NCBI GenBank assembly: GCA_009926135.1
Contig: RFPL01000005.1
Location: 1-64,000, forward strand
Length of the DNA stretch: 64,000 nt
Direction of reading: 5' to 3'
Origin: Sphingomonadaceae bacterium
GTDB taxonomy: Bacteria; Pseudomonadota; Alphaproteobacteria; Sphingomonadales; Sphingomonadaceae
Position 1 is the first letter of the stretch. Each line of letters starts with the position of its first letter. A program made the position numbers and the translations under genes. Of the stretch, positions 44,536 through 54,176 are shown piece by piece. The notes beneath the pieces are model-generated. The model was not told where the DNA came from. It did no database searches and saw only the letters and a list, made by a program, of their open reading frames with translations.

Positions 44536-46881
44536 ATGACGCAGCCAGAAGACCGGCAAGCGCGACAGGTCCCGCACTTAGGGGGCGGTGACACACACAC
44601 CGCTCACGACCCAGTTTGCGGGATGACGGTCGATCCGCATGCCACGCCGCACCACGCCGAGCATGGCGGGCACGAGTTCCATTTCTGCAGCGCCGGGTGC
44701 CGGACCAAGTTCATCGCCGATCCGCAGCGCTATCTTGCGCCGCAACCGGAAGCGGCCGTGCCGGAAGGGACGATGTGGACCTGCCCGATGCATCCGGAAA
44801 TCCGGCAGGACCATCCGGGACCCTGCCCGATCTGCGGCATGGCGCTCGAGCCGGAACTGGTGTCGGCTGACAGCGGGCCAAGCCCTGAACTGGCCGACAT
44901 GACGCGGCGCTTCTGGATCGGTCTTGTACTGAGCCTGCCCGTCATCGTGCTTGAAATGGGCGGCCACCTGTTCCCCGCCCTGCACCACATGGTGCCACTG
45001 GAGCGCTCGATCCGGATCCAGCTGGTGCTGGCGACGCCGGTCGTGCTGTGGGTCGGCTGGCCGTTCTTTGCGCGGGGCTGGGCTTCGCTTCGCACGCGCA
45101 ACCTCAACATGTTCACGCTGATCGCCATGGGTACCGGCGTGGCTTGGGTCTACAGCGTGGTCGGCGCCTTGGCACCCGGACTGTTCCCCCCGGCCTTCCG
45201 TACCGCCGACGGGACTGTCGCGGTCTATTTCGAGGCGGCTGCGGTCATCACGGTCCTTGTCCTGCTGGGGCAGGTGCTGGAACTGCGCGCCCGCGAGCGG
45301 ACCTCTGGCGCGATCAAGGCACTGCTGAACCTGGCCCCGAAGACCGCACGGCGCATGCTGCCCGGCGGCGTGGACGAGGAAGTTCCGGTTGAGCAGATCA
45401 TGGTCGGCGACCGGCTGCGGGTCCGTCCGGGCGAACAGGTGCCGATCGATGGTGCGGTCGAGGACGGCAACTCGACGCTCGATGAAGCCATGATCACGGG
45501 CGAAGCCATGCCGGTTGCCAAGGCAAAAGGCGATAGCGTCATTGGCGGCACGCTGAACCAGACCGGCGCGCTGGTGGTGGTCGCCACCAAGGTCGGCCGC
45601 GATACAATGCTGGCGCGGATCGTGCAGATGGTGGCCGAGGCACAGCGGTCCCGCGCACCGATCCAGCGGATGGCAGATCGGGTCGCTGGCTGGTTCGTGC
45701 CTGCCGTGATCGCGATCGCCGCGCTGTCCTTCCTCGGCTGGTCTGTATGGGGGCCTGAACCGCGCTTTGCCCATGGGCTGGTGGCGGCAGTGGCCGTGCT
45801 GATCATTGCCTGCCCCTGCGCTCTTGGCCTGGCCACGCCCCTGTCGATCATGGTCGGGGTCGGGCGCGGGGCCAGCGAAGGCGTACTGATCCGCAATGCC
45901 GAAGCGCTCGAACGACTGGAAAAAGTCGACACGCTGGTCGTCGACAAGACGGGTACGCTGACCGAAGGCCATCCGGTCGTCACCGCGATCGTCACGGCAC
46001 CGGGCCAGGGCGAGGAGCAGTTGCTGCGGCTGGCCGCCGCGGTCGAGCGCGCTTCCGAGCATCCGCTGGCGCAAGCAGTTGTAGCCGCAGCGCGGCTGCG
46101 AAGCATGGCCCTGCCCGAGGTCAGTGAATTCGATTCGCCCACCGGCAGAGGCGCGCTGGGGACAGCCGAAGGCCAGCGGATCGTGCTTGGCAATGCCAGT
46201 TTCCTGCATGATCAGGGCGTGGCGACGGAAAGCTTTACCGCTGCGGCAGAACAGCACCGCCGCGACGGCGCGACAGCCATCTTCGTCGGGATCGATGGCA
46301 GCGCGGCGGGGATCATTGCAATCGCCGATCCGATCAAGTCGACAACTTCCGCGGCACTTGCGGCACTTCAAGCGGAAGGCATCAGGATCGTGATGCTGAC
46401 CGGCGACAACCGGACAACGGCCCAGGCCATCGCGGCACGGCTGGGGATCAGCGAAGTCGAGGCCGAAGTGTTGCCGGATGAGAAGGCGGCGGTGGTTGCG
46501 CGCCTGCGCACCGAGGGCCGGGTCGTCGCCATGGCGGGCGACGGCGTGAACGATGCACCGGCACTGGCCGCCGCCGATGTGGGCATCGCTATGAGCACCG
46601 GCTCCGACATCGCGATCGAGAGCGCCGGCGTCACCCTGCTGAAGGGTGATCTGGGCGGGATAGTCCGGGCCCGGCGGCTCAGCCAGGCGACGATGGCAAA
46701 CATCAGGCAGAACCTGATCTTTGCCTTTGTCTACAACGCGGCGGGTGTCCCGGTCGCTGCCGGTCTGCTGTACCCGGTGTTCGGACTGCTGCTTTCCCCG
46801 ATCATCGCTGCGGCGGCGATGGCGCTGTCCTCGGTCAGCGTGGTCACCAATGCGCTGCGGCTCAACCGGGTTCGGTTGTGA
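44536..46881 (+). CDS. copA: Copper-translocating P1B-type ATPase
   Basis: A 781-residue heavy-metal ATPase. The N-terminus lacks the ferredoxin-like CxxC domain. Instead it has a YHS domain ([15 protein letters not shown]) and a heavy-metal-binding segment with TCPMHPEI and [10 protein letters not shown]. Eight membrane helices follow, with the transport motif CPC at 426-428, the phosphorylation site DKTGT at 470-474, and TGDN and [10 protein letters not shown] in the soluble domain. It exports Cu+ or Ag+ from the cytoplasm. The stop overlaps the cueR start by 4 bases (GTGA). Confidence 0.94.
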   Translation: MTQPEDRQARQVPHLGGGDTHTAHDPVCGMTVDPHATPHHAEHGGHEFHFCSAGCRTKFIADPQRYLAPQPEAAVPEGTMWTCPMHPEIRQDHPGPCPICGMALEPELVSADSGPSPELADMTRRFWIGLVLSLPVIVLEMGGHLFPALHHMVPLERSIRIQLVLATPVVLWVGWPFFARGWASLRTRNLNMFTLIAMGTGVAWVYSVVGALAPGLFPPAFRTADGTVAVYFEAAAVITVLVLLGQVLELRARERTSGAIKALLNLAPKTARRMLPGGVDEEVPVEQIMVGDRLRVRPGEQVPIDGAVEDGNSTLDEAMITGEAMPVAKAKGDSVIGGTLNQTGALVVVATKVGRDTMLARIVQMVAEAQRSRAPIQRMADRVAGWFVPAVIAIAALSFLGWSVWGPEPRFAHGLVAAVAVLIIACPCALGLATPLSIMVGVGRGASEGVLIRNAEALERLEKVDTLVVDKTGTLTEGHPVVTAIVTAPGQGEEQLLRLAAAVERASEHPLAQAVVAAARLRSMALPEVSEFDSPTGRGALGTAEGQRIVLGNASFLHDQGVATESFTAAAEQHRRDGATAIFVGIDGSAAGIIAIADPIKSTTSAALAALQAEGIRIVMLTGDNRTTAQAIAARLGISEVEAEVLPDEKAAVVARLRTEGRVVAMAGDGVNDAPALAAADVGIAMSTGSDIAIESAGVTLLKGDLGGIVRARRLSQATMANIRQNLIFAFVYNAAGVPVAAGLLYPVFGLLLSPIIAAAAMALSSVSVVTNALRLNRVRL

Positions 46882-47264
46882 ACATCGGGGCTGCCGCGCG
46901 GGCCAGCGGCGTTTCGCAGCGGATGATCCGCCATTACGAGGAGATCGGGCTGATCCCCAGCGCCGCCCGGCGTGATAGCGGTTATCGCGATTACAGCGCA
47001 GCCGATGTCCACCGTCTGCGCTTCATCGCCAATGCCCGGGATCTCGGCTTCGCAATCGGCGAGATCGCAAAGCTGCTGGCGCTATGGTCAGACCAGAAGC
47101 GGTCCAGCGGCGAGGTTCGCAGCCTCGCGCTGGCCCATGCCGGAGAGCTGGGACGCAAGGCCGAGGCCCTTGCAGCCATGCGGCAAACCCTGCTGGCCCT
47201 GGCCGAGCAATGCCACGGCGATGACCGGCCAGATTGCCCGATCCTTCAGCGACTGGAGGATTAA
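46878..47264 (+). CDS. cueR: Cu(I)-responsive MerR-family regulator CueR
   Basis: A 128-residue regulator. The MerR helix-turn-helix is [23 protein letters not shown]. The metal loop CHGDDRPDC has two Cys spaced by seven residues, as in CueR (C112 and C120), which specifies +1 ions. It uses a GTG start overlapping the copA stop. It should activate the promoter 2.4 kb upstream when copper rises, making the operon self-controlled. Confidence 0.94.
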   Translation: MNIGAAARASGVSQRMIRHYEEIGLIPSAARRDSGYRDYSAADVHRLRFIANARDLGFAIGEIAKLLALWSDQKRSSGEVRSLALAHAGELGRKAEALAAMRQTLLALAEQCHGDDRPDCPILQRLED

Positions 47265-48637
47265 AGCGGCTTGAATGTCACCTTCAGCCCGTCCTTGGGC
47301 TTGGGGATTGGCCAAGGCTGCCATTCCGGCTCGTAACCGGGCGCGATCTCGATCTGGTAGCGGCTCAGCAAGTGGGCCATCAGGATCTTCACCTGCATGT
47401 AGGCAAAGTGCAGCCCCAGGCACATATGCGCGCCGCCGCCGAAGGGAACCCAGGCGTATTTGTGCCGTCCCGCGACCTGTTCGGGCGTGAAGCGCAGCGG
47501 ATCGAACTTCGCTGGTTCAGGCCAGTGCGCTTCTTCCATGTGCACCGCCGCCGGGCTGATCCCGACCGGAGTGCCGGCAGGCACGCGCACGCCCTTGAAG
47601 GTGAAGTCCTTGAGTGCACGGCGCGGCAGCGATGGCACCGGCGGGATCAGCCGCAGCGATTCCTTGAAGGCCATCTCGACCAGCTCCAGCTTGCCGAGAT
47701 CGTCGTAGGCCAACGAACGCCCTTCGCCGCCGGTGACGGCCAGGATCTCGGTGCGCAGCTTGCCCTGCCATTCCGGATTCTTCGCCAGCAACCAGACCAG
47801 CGAAGTGGCCGAACTGGTGATCGTGTCATGCGCGGCCATCATCAGGAAGATCATGTGATCGACCACTTCATCGACCGGCAGCAGCGAGCCATCCTCGCGC
47901 GTGGCGGTCGCAAACTGGCTGAACATGTCCTGCCCGCCGCCAGCTTCGCGCCGCTTCAAGGTTTCGCGGGTGAAGTAATCGAGCAGGAACTTGCGGCCCG
48001 CCACGCCCCGGCCCATCGCGGTGAACGGCAAGGGCTTGCGCACCACGCCGATCGAGGCCTGGACCATGTCGACGAAGGCCTTGTTGATTGCATCGGCTTC
48101 CGGCCCCAGCGGCACACCCAGGAAGCTGTCCGCCGCCAGGTCCAGCGTGAGCTGCTTGATCGCCGGATAGAACAGGATTTCCTGCCCGCGCCATTCTTCC
48201 ACGCGGTTGGCAATGCCGCGATTGAGCGCATCCGAATAGTGCCGCATTGGCCCTGGCTTGAAAGCGATCGACAGAGCCCGGCGATCGGCGCGGTGGTGAT
48301 CGAAATCGAGCAGCATCAGCCCGCGCGGGAACAGCAGGTCGAGCACCGGACCCCAGCCCTGCTCGGACGAGAAGATCTTGTCACGATCGAACAGCACCAG
48401 CTCGTTTGCCTCAGCGCCGAACATGACGACGCCGCGCCGTCCAAAGCTGTTGTTGCGATAGATGTCACCATACTTGGCGCGCATCCGGTTGCCGAAACCG
48501 GAGGGGTCCGCCAGCAACTGCAACGTGTTGCCTAGGATCGGCCAGCCATCCTCGCCCGGGAGATGCGCGAGCGCATCTTTGGGCTGGGCCTCGGACCAAT
48601 GTGTGAACTTGGGTGCTTCGGGGGCAAGCGTCGCCAT
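47261..48637 (-). CDS. Cytochrome P450
   Basis: A 458-residue soluble P450. The haem Cys is C406 in FGGGAHMCLG, the K-helix motif is ESLR, and the I-helix oxygen-binding stretch is AAHDTITSS. There is no membrane anchor or fused reductase, so it needs partner ferredoxin and reductase from elsewhere. Substrate is unknown; sterol- or retinoid-type P450s share the FGGGxHxCLG form. It lies 48 bases downstream of hemH with AGAAGGA at its start, and its stop overlaps the cueR stop by 4 bases. Confidence 0.93.
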   Translation of the reverse strand: MATLAPEAPKFTHWSEAQPKDALAHLPGEDGWPILGNTLQLLADPSGFGNRMRAKYGDIYRNNSFGRRGVVMFGAEANELVLFDRDKIFSSEQGWGPVLDLLFPRGLMLLDFDHHRADRRALSIAFKPGPMRHYSDALNRGIANRVEEWRGQEILFYPAIKQLTLDLAADSFLGVPLGPEADAINKAFVDMVQASIGVVRKPLPFTAMGRGVAGRKFLLDYFTRETLKRREAGGGQDMFSQFATATREDGSLLPVDEVVDHMIFLMMAAHDTITSSATSLVWLLAKNPEWQGKLRTEILAVTGGEGRSLAYDDLGKLELVEMAFKESLRLIPPVPSLPRRALKDFTFKGVRVPAGTPVGISPAAVHMEEAHWPEPAKFDPLRFTPEQVAGRHKYAWVPFGGGAHMCLGLHFAYMQVKILMAHLLSRYQIEIAPGYEPEWQPWPIPKPKDGLKVTFKPL

Positions 48638-48658
48638 GGGATATCCTTCTGGATTTAC

Positions 48659-48689
48659 TTACACTGATGTAACTTAATCGAACGATTAA
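48659..48689 (-). promoter_or_regulatory. Two adjacent palindromes upstream of the P450 gene
   Basis: TTACA-CTGA-TGTAA (48659-48672) and TTAATCG-AA-CGATTAA (48674-48689) are perfect dyads side by side, between hemH and the P450. The second covers the hemH stop codon. They look like repressor operators, for example of TetR type. Confidence 0.55.
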
Positions 48690-49699
48690 ATCCATCCCCC
48701 AAGCTCGCGCCGCACCAGCGCCTCGAGCATAGCCATCCCCGCTGACGACGTATTGAGGCAGTCGAGCGCCGCAAAATCAAGTCCCCCGGCCTCCTCGAAC
48801 ACTTCGCGCCCGCGGATTGCCAGCTCCTCGCGGGTTTCAAGGCAATCGGCCGAAAACCCCGGCGCTGCGATCGCCAGCCGCCTGACACCGCCCGTGGCGA
48901 GCGCGGTCAGCGTCTCTTCGGTATAGGGTTCCAGCCACTTTGCGCGGCCGAAGCGCGACTGGAAGCTGGTTTCGACCCGCAGTTCCGGAAAGTCCGCCCG
49001 CAGCGCTTCGCCCAGCAGCCGGGCGGTCTTGCGGCACTGGCAATGATAGGGATCGCCCAGGTGCAGCGTCCGGTCGGGCATTCCGTGGAACGAGAGCAGC
49101 AGCACTTCGGGGATGAACGGCAGCGCCCGCAATTGACGCGCGAGATCGTCCCGCAGCGCAGCCACGTGGAGCGGATCGTCATAGTAGGGCGGCAGGGTCC
49201 GGGTGCTGGGCTGCCAGCGCATCGCGGCCAGTTGCCGGCCCAGTTCATCGATCACTGTGGCCGTCGTTGCGCCAGCATATTGCGGGTATAGCGGCGCAAC
49301 GAGGATCCGTTCGCAGCCCGCCGCCTTCATCTCGGCCAGGACCGTGCCCATCGCCGGATTGCCATAACGCATCCCCCAGCGGACCATAATGCTGTTGCCA
49401 AGCTGGCCTTGCAGCGCTTCGGCCTGGGCCTTGGTGATCGTCGCCAGCGGCGAGCCGCCTGGCCCCCAGACCTGAGCATAAGCATGGGCCGACTTCTTCG
49501 GCCGGACATTGAGAATGATCCCGTTGAGGATCAACCACCAGACCGGCTTGGGAATCTCCACCACCCGTGGATCGGACAGAAATTCCTTGAGATAGCGGCG
49601 CACCGCCTTGGGCGTTGGCGCATCGGGCGTGCCAAGGTTGACCAACAGCACGCCAACGCGCGGCTGGGCGACAGGCGGGTGGCCAGCAGGCAGGTTCAT
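48686..49699 (-). CDS. hemH: Ferrochelatase
   Basis: A 337-residue protein that inserts Fe2+ into protoporphyrin IX, the last step of haem b synthesis. The catalytic His is in LLLSFHGMPDRT and the acidic partner in LETREEL; NLGTPD near the N-terminus is also typical. Four of its Cys (CQC, ADCLE, LDCLN) raise the chance of an Fe-S form, but this is unproven. Its ATG overlaps the stop of the molybdenum hydroxylase gene by 4 bases. Confidence 0.96.
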   Translation of the reverse strand: MNLPAGHPPVAQPRVGVLLVNLGTPDAPTPKAVRRYLKEFLSDPRVVEIPKPVWWLILNGIILNVRPKKSAHAYAQVWGPGGSPLATITKAQAEALQGQLGNSIMVRWGMRYGNPAMGTVLAEMKAAGCERILVAPLYPQYAGATTATVIDELGRQLAAMRWQPSTRTLPPYYDDPLHVAALRDDLARQLRALPFIPEVLLLSFHGMPDRTLHLGDPYHCQCRKTARLLGEALRADFPELRVETSFQSRFGRAKWLEPYTEETLTALATGGVRRLAIAAPGFSADCLETREELAIRGREVFEEAGGLDFAALDCLNTSSAGMAMLEALVRRELGGWI

Positions 49700-51960
49700 C
49701 CAAGTTCTCCGGTAAGCGGCAAGGTGTGCATCCGGGTGCCACCTGCTGAGAAGAGCGCATTGGCAATGGCCGGGGCGGCTACGGCCACACCCAGTTCGCC
49801 CGGATCGAACGGCGGCGCATCGCTTTCGATGAACTCAATGTCGATTTCCGGGCAGTCGGCCAGCAGCGGCAGGCCCAGCTGGCCAAGCCGTCCCGACAGC
49901 GGCAGGCCATCGGCAAAGGCCGTGGTCTGTCCCCGAGCGAGACCCAGGCCAAACAGCAGCCCGCCCTCCACCTGCTGGCGCGCGATATCCAGGTTCACGA
50001 TGCGCCCGATGTCCAGCACAGCGGTCAGCTTGTCGACCCGGATGCCGCGCTCATCGCGGCGAGCCGATGCGACCAGGGCGATCCGCCCTTCGCGCTCATT
50101 CAGCGTCATGCGGTGGCAGGCCAGCCCCTGGCCCGAACCGCCCCGACCGCCACTCCATTCCGCCAGAGTCGCGGCGCGTTGCAGGCAGTTGGCAAGGCGG
50201 ATGTCCTGCCCCAGCATCGCCATCCGGTAAGAGAGCCCTTCGCGGCCCGAGCGCGCCGCCAGTTCATCGACGAACGTCTCGATCATGAAGCAGCCAAGCG
50301 CGGCGGCATTGCCGCGCAGTCGCCCGGTCGAAAGCGGGATCGCCACAGGCACATGCTCAACCACCAGGTGCGGGATCGTATAAGGAGGAATGCACCCAGC
50401 CATGGCCAGCGGGTCCGCACGTTCCTGTGCGGCCCGGGCGTGCTGCGCATCAATCCCATCAAACAGCCGCGCTCCGAATTCCGCCGTAGTCGCCGGCATG
50501 GCGACCCGCACCTTCAACGCGGCAAGTGAACCATCCGGCGCGGTCTGCGCTGCCAGCGCCGCCTGGGCCGGGGTCCGCGGAAGGTCGCGCACGGCCTCTT
50601 GCCAGCGGGACCAGGCCAGTTGGACCGGCTTGCCGACCGTGCGGGCGATGACCGCGGCTTGCACGGCGTGCGGCGTATCAAGCCGCGCATCGAAGCTGCC
50701 GCCGGCCGGCATCGGGTAAATCACCACCTTGTCGAGCGCCAGATCGAGCGCTCTTGCCACGGCCCGGCGGGTTGCCTGCGGCGCCTGACTGGCAATCCAA
50801 ACCTCGACGCGGCCATCGGCGAAACGCGCCGTCGCGCTGGCCGTTTCAAGCGGAGCGTGGAGCGCGGGGGTGATCCGGTAGAGCCGGGCATAACTGAACG
50901 GCGCGCGCAGCACGTCGGCGTCGCCGGTCTCTGCAATAGTCGCGCCATCGCCGCTATGCAGCGCATCACCCAGCAATCGTTCGATTGCTGCGCTATCCGG
51001 TTTATGCTGCGCAGCAAAGTTGGGAGAAATCAGCGTGAGCGCCCGCTCGGCCGACCACCAGTCGCGGGCGACGGCGGCCAGCCAATCCGGGCCTTCCACC
51101 AGCCGGAGGAGGCCGTTTACCGGTGCAGCATTTCCTGCAGCATAGCTCCCCAGCTTCGCCTCACCCTGCGGGGCCTGGCGGATCGCGGCGAAGACCATGC
51201 CAGGCAGCCGCACATCGCCAGCGAAGGCGAAGCCGCCATCAACCTTGGCCGGCAGATCAAGGCGCGGAAAAGCCGGGCGCGCGCCCTCTGGCTGATCGAC
51301 CGCCCGTTCGCCAACGGCCTGCGGCCGCAAGACTGGCGGAGCGGGGGGGGTAAATCCGACGGCCTCGTCCACCAGTTCGGCAAAGCTGGCGCGCTGCTTG
51401 CCATGCGTAATGAAGCCGCCTGCTGCCTCGCACTCTTCCCAACCCACATCCCAGCGCTCAGCTGCGGCCATGGCCAGCATGGCCCGCGCCGCAGCCGCAG
51501 CCGCCCGCGCGGCTGCCTCATGGGCTGCCAGGCTGGTGCCATCGGCGCTGACCATGAAGGCCTCGCGTTCCGCAAAGCGCTTCGCCAACACGCTGTCCGA
51601 ACCCTCGGCCAGATCCGGCAGCAGCGGCATCCACAGGTGGCGCCATTCGGCCGCCAGGGGCGCATTGGCATATGCGCCGCTGATCGGGGCAGGCTCGACC
51701 GCGATCTGCCGCCAGTCCGCGCCCAGTTCAATCGCGACAATCTGCGGAAGCAGCGTGGTAATGCCCTGCCCCATCTCGATATCCGGGACCGCGACCGTCA
51801 CCACTCCATCGCGCCCGATCTTCAGCCATGCGTTGAAGGTCTGCTCACCCTCTTGCGCGGCAAGCGGCGGATCGAACTGGCGCGGGGTAAGCAACCAGGC
51901 GACGAGCAGGCCCCCAGCCACCCCGGTCCCGATCAGTACCCCCCGCCGCGAAAGCTGCAT
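49696..51960 (-). CDS. Molybdopterin-binding hydroxylase large subunit (IorB/xanthine dehydrogenase family)
   Basis: A 754-residue protein with an N-terminal twin-arginine signal (LSRRGVLIGTG) and hydrophobic core. It has IEMGQGITTLLPQI, and the late PGELGVAVAAPAIANAL aligns with the family's GEPGVPPIAPALANAI segment; the catalytic Glu is kept. IorB-type enzymes hydroxylate aromatic heterocycles or oxidise aldehydes in the periplasm with a [2Fe-2S] small subunit. No such subunit gene adjoins. It overlaps mrp by one base and hemH by 4, so it is embedded in their operon. Confidence 0.85.
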   Translation of the reverse strand: MQLSRRGVLIGTGVAGGLLVAWLLTPRQFDPPLAAQEGEQTFNAWLKIGRDGVVTVAVPDIEMGQGITTLLPQIVAIELGADWRQIAVEPAPISGAYANAPLAAEWRHLWMPLLPDLAEGSDSVLAKRFAEREAFMVSADGTSLAAHEAAARAAAAAARAMLAMAAAERWDVGWEECEAAGGFITHGKQRASFAELVDEAVGFTPPAPPVLRPQAVGERAVDQPEGARPAFPRLDLPAKVDGGFAFAGDVRLPGMVFAAIRQAPQGEAKLGSYAAGNAAPVNGLLRLVEGPDWLAAVARDWWSAERALTLISPNFAAQHKPDSAAIERLLGDALHSGDGATIAETGDADVLRAPFSYARLYRITPALHAPLETASATARFADGRVEVWIASQAPQATRRAVARALDLALDKVVIYPMPAGGSFDARLDTPHAVQAAVIARTVGKPVQLAWSRWQEAVRDLPRTPAQAALAAQTAPDGSLAALKVRVAMPATTAEFGARLFDGIDAQHARAAQERADPLAMAGCIPPYTIPHLVVEHVPVAIPLSTGRLRGNAAALGCFMIETFVDELAARSGREGLSYRMAMLGQDIRLANCLQRAATLAEWSGGRGGSGQGLACHRMTLNEREGRIALVASARRDERGIRVDKLTAVLDIGRIVNLDIARQQVEGGLLFGLGLARGQTTAFADGLPLSGRLGQLGLPLLADCPEIDIEFIESDAPPFDPGELGVAVAAPAIANALFSAGGTRMHTLPLTGELG

Positions 51961-52922
51961 CAGCTGTTGTCCAGCCAGGTCGCAACGCGCCGCGCCAGTG
52001 CCAGGAAGGCTTCAGCCTGGGGACCATCGACAGCGGCAGGGGGCACCCCGGCGTCGCTCGCCTGGCGAATCGCTATATCGAGCGGAATCCGGCCCAGGAA
52101 GGCATGGCCCAGCCGCGCGGCCTCGGCCTCGGCCCCGCCGCGTCCGAACGGATCGGAGACTTCGCCGCAGTGCGGGCAGACATAGCCCGCCATATTCTCG
52201 ACCAAGCCGATCACCGGCACCTCGCCAACCTCGAACAGCTGCATTGCGCGGGTCGCATCGATCAGGGCCAGGTCCTGCGGCGTGGAGACGATCACCGCCC
52301 CGGCTGGCTTGTGGCGCTGCAGCATGGTCAACTGCACATCGCCGGTACCGGGCGGAAGATCGACGACCAGGATCTCCGCCGCACCCCAGTCGGCATCGAC
52401 CAGCTGGCCCAGGGCATTGCCCGCCATCGGTCCGCGCCAGGCGATGGCCTTGCCGGGTTCGATCAGGTTGCCCATCGACAGGACGCCGACGCCGAATTCG
52501 GTTGGCACCGGGATCAGCTGCTTTTCGCGGGCATCGGGGCGCTTGCCCTCGGTCCCCAGCAGGCGCGGTTGCGAAGGGCCGTAGATATCGGCATCGACCA
52601 GCCCGACCTTGCGCCCGAGCCGCGCGAGCGCAACTGCCAGATTGGCCGAAACTGTCGACTTGCCGACCCCGCCCTTGCCCGAACCGACTGCGATGATCCG
52701 GCGCTTGGGCTTGTCCGCCATCATCGCCACCCGCACTTCAGTGACACCCGGCGCGGCGGCCAGGGCTTCCTTCACCGCCGCCTCCAGCCGGTCACGCTCG
52801 ATTCCATCGAACCCACCGGCATCGAGGATCACCGTGGCAGCACCATCGACCAACCGCAACGACTGCAACCGGGCGAGAGCCAGCGGCGGCAAAAGGGACT
52901 TCAAGGCTTCACTATCGCTCAA
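51960..52922 (-). CDS. mrp: Fe-S cluster carrier ATPase Mrp/ApbC
   Basis: A 320-residue P-loop protein. The short N-terminal DUF59-like region (1-70) is followed by SGKGGVGKSTVSANLA (Walker A) and VDLPPGTGDVQ. The CPHC pair holds the bridging Fe-S cluster. It donates clusters to apoproteins. The start is a TTG at 52922 (MSDSEALK) with GGAG eight bases upstream; no ATG in frame keeps the N-terminal domain. It heads the series mrp, IorB-like, hemH, P450. Confidence 0.93.
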   Translation of the reverse strand: MSDSEALKSLLPPLALARLQSLRLVDGAATVILDAGGFDGIERDRLEAAVKEALAAAPGVTEVRVAMMADKPKRRIIAVGSGKGGVGKSTVSANLAVALARLGRKVGLVDADIYGPSQPRLLGTEGKRPDAREKQLIPVPTEFGVGVLSMGNLIEPGKAIAWRGPMAGNALGQLVDADWGAAEILVVDLPPGTGDVQLTMLQRHKPAGAVIVSTPQDLALIDATRAMQLFEVGEVPVIGLVENMAGYVCPHCGEVSDPFGRGGAEAEAARLGHAFLGRIPLDIAIRQASDAGVPPAAVDGPQAEAFLALARRVATWLDNS

Positions 52923-53015
52923 GGCTGGGCTCCGATTGCTGTGCAGCGCCCCCTAGCAAGGAAAAAGCGCAGCGAGACCCTGTTTTTTGGTCCAGCACTT
53001 CCTATAACGAAGTCC

Positions 53016-54176
53016 ATGAGTGGAAATGGCAGTTTCAGGCCTGGCCAGTGGCTGGCCATGGCCGGGCGCAAGAGCCCGTGGGGCAATGGTAACAATGCTG
53101 GGGGCAGCAGCGGCGGCGAGCCGCCCGCAACCCCGCCGGGAGAAGGCACACCCGCTGGCGACCCGCCGCCGGGCACGCCCGGTCCGCGCAATCCCTGGCT
53201 GAAGCCGGACGACTATACCGGTGAGCGCCGTTCCCCCAATATCGAAGACATTTTCCGCGCCAGGCGCAAGGGGCCTGGTGGCGGCGGTGGTGGCGGCGGC
53301 GGGTTCCCCTCGCTGCCCCCGCGCGCCAACGGCAAGAGCTGGTGGCCAGTGATCCTGGGCGGGGCCGCCCTGCTGTGGCTGCTAAGCAGTTCGACGCACC
53401 AGCTCAGCCCCAAGGAACAGGGGATCGTGACCACGTTCGGCAAGTATAGCCGCACGATTGGCTCGGGCGTGAACCTGACCGCGCCGTGGCCATTCCAGAA
53501 CGTCCAGACTCGTGACGTCACGTCGGTGACCAATGACGTGATCCCCGAGGGCGAAGGCGAGAACCTCGTCCTGACCAGCGATCAGAACCTGATCGACCTG
53601 TCTTACCAGGTGCGCTGGAACATCAAGAACCTGGAACAGTTCACCTTCGCCTCGACCGATCCAGAGAACACGGTGCGCGACGTTGCCGAGGCCGCGATGC
53701 GGTTGTCGGTTGCCGAAGTGCCACTTAAGGCCGTGTGGGATGGCACTGGCCGCGGCCAACTGGAAGCCAATACGCGGCGCCGGATGCAGGACATCCTCGA
53801 TGCCTACCGCGCCGGGGTCAACGTGATCGGCGTCGATATCAAGAAGGCCGATCCGCCCGAGCAGGTCGCCGACGCGTTCCAGAAGGTCAACGTCGCCCAG
53901 CAGCTGGCAGAGCGGGACAAGAACAACGCCCAGGCCTGGGCCCAGCAGACCATGGCCCGCGCCGAGGGTGAAGCTGCGGCCTTCGACAAGGTCTATGCCG
54001 AATACAAGCTGGCCCCCGAAGTGACCAAGCGGCGAATGTATTACGAAACGATGGAGCGTGTGCTGTCCGCCAATGACAAGGTCGTGGTCGAAGCCAATGG
54101 CGTGACCCCTTATCTGCCCTTGCCCGAACTGCGGCGCCGCCCGGCTGATCCGGCACCAGCTGCAGGAGGCCAGTAA
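53016..54176 (+). CDS. hflK: FtsH modulator HflK
   Basis: A 386-residue membrane protein. The N-terminal 100 residues are Gly/Pro-rich and low in structure, including a nine-Gly run, followed by a membrane helix (about 112-126; PVILGGAALLWLL) and a SPFH/band-7 domain (SPKEQGIVTTFGKYSRT, VIGVDIKKADPPEQVADAFQ). It forms the large HflKC cage around FtsH and restrains proteolysis. The start ATG at 53016 is chosen, but an ATG at 53058 (MAGRKSPWG) is equally credible. The stop and the hflC start share one base. Confidence 0.94.
   Translation: MSGNGSFRPGQWLAMAGRKSPWGNGNNAGGSSGGEPPATPPGEGTPAGDPPPGTPGPRNPWLKPDDYTGERRSPNIEDIFRARRKGPGGGGGGGGGFPSLPPRANGKSWWPVILGGAALLWLLSSSTHQLSPKEQGIVTTFGKYSRTIGSGVNLTAPWPFQNVQTRDVTSVTNDVIPEGEGENLVLTSDQNLIDLSYQVRWNIKNLEQFTFASTDPENTVRDVAEAAMRLSVAEVPLKAVWDGTGRGQLEANTRRRMQDILDAYRAGVNVIGVDIKKADPPEQVADAFQKVNVAQQLAERDKNNAQAWAQQTMARAEGEAAAFDKVYAEYKLAPEVTKRRMYYETMERVLSANDKVVVEANGVTPYLPLPELRRRPADPAPAAGGQ

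Noticed and set aside
52104..53015. An open frame that would extend HflK upstream by 304 residues
   Set aside because: It is antisense to mrp and lacks family similarity; HflK has its own start at 53016.
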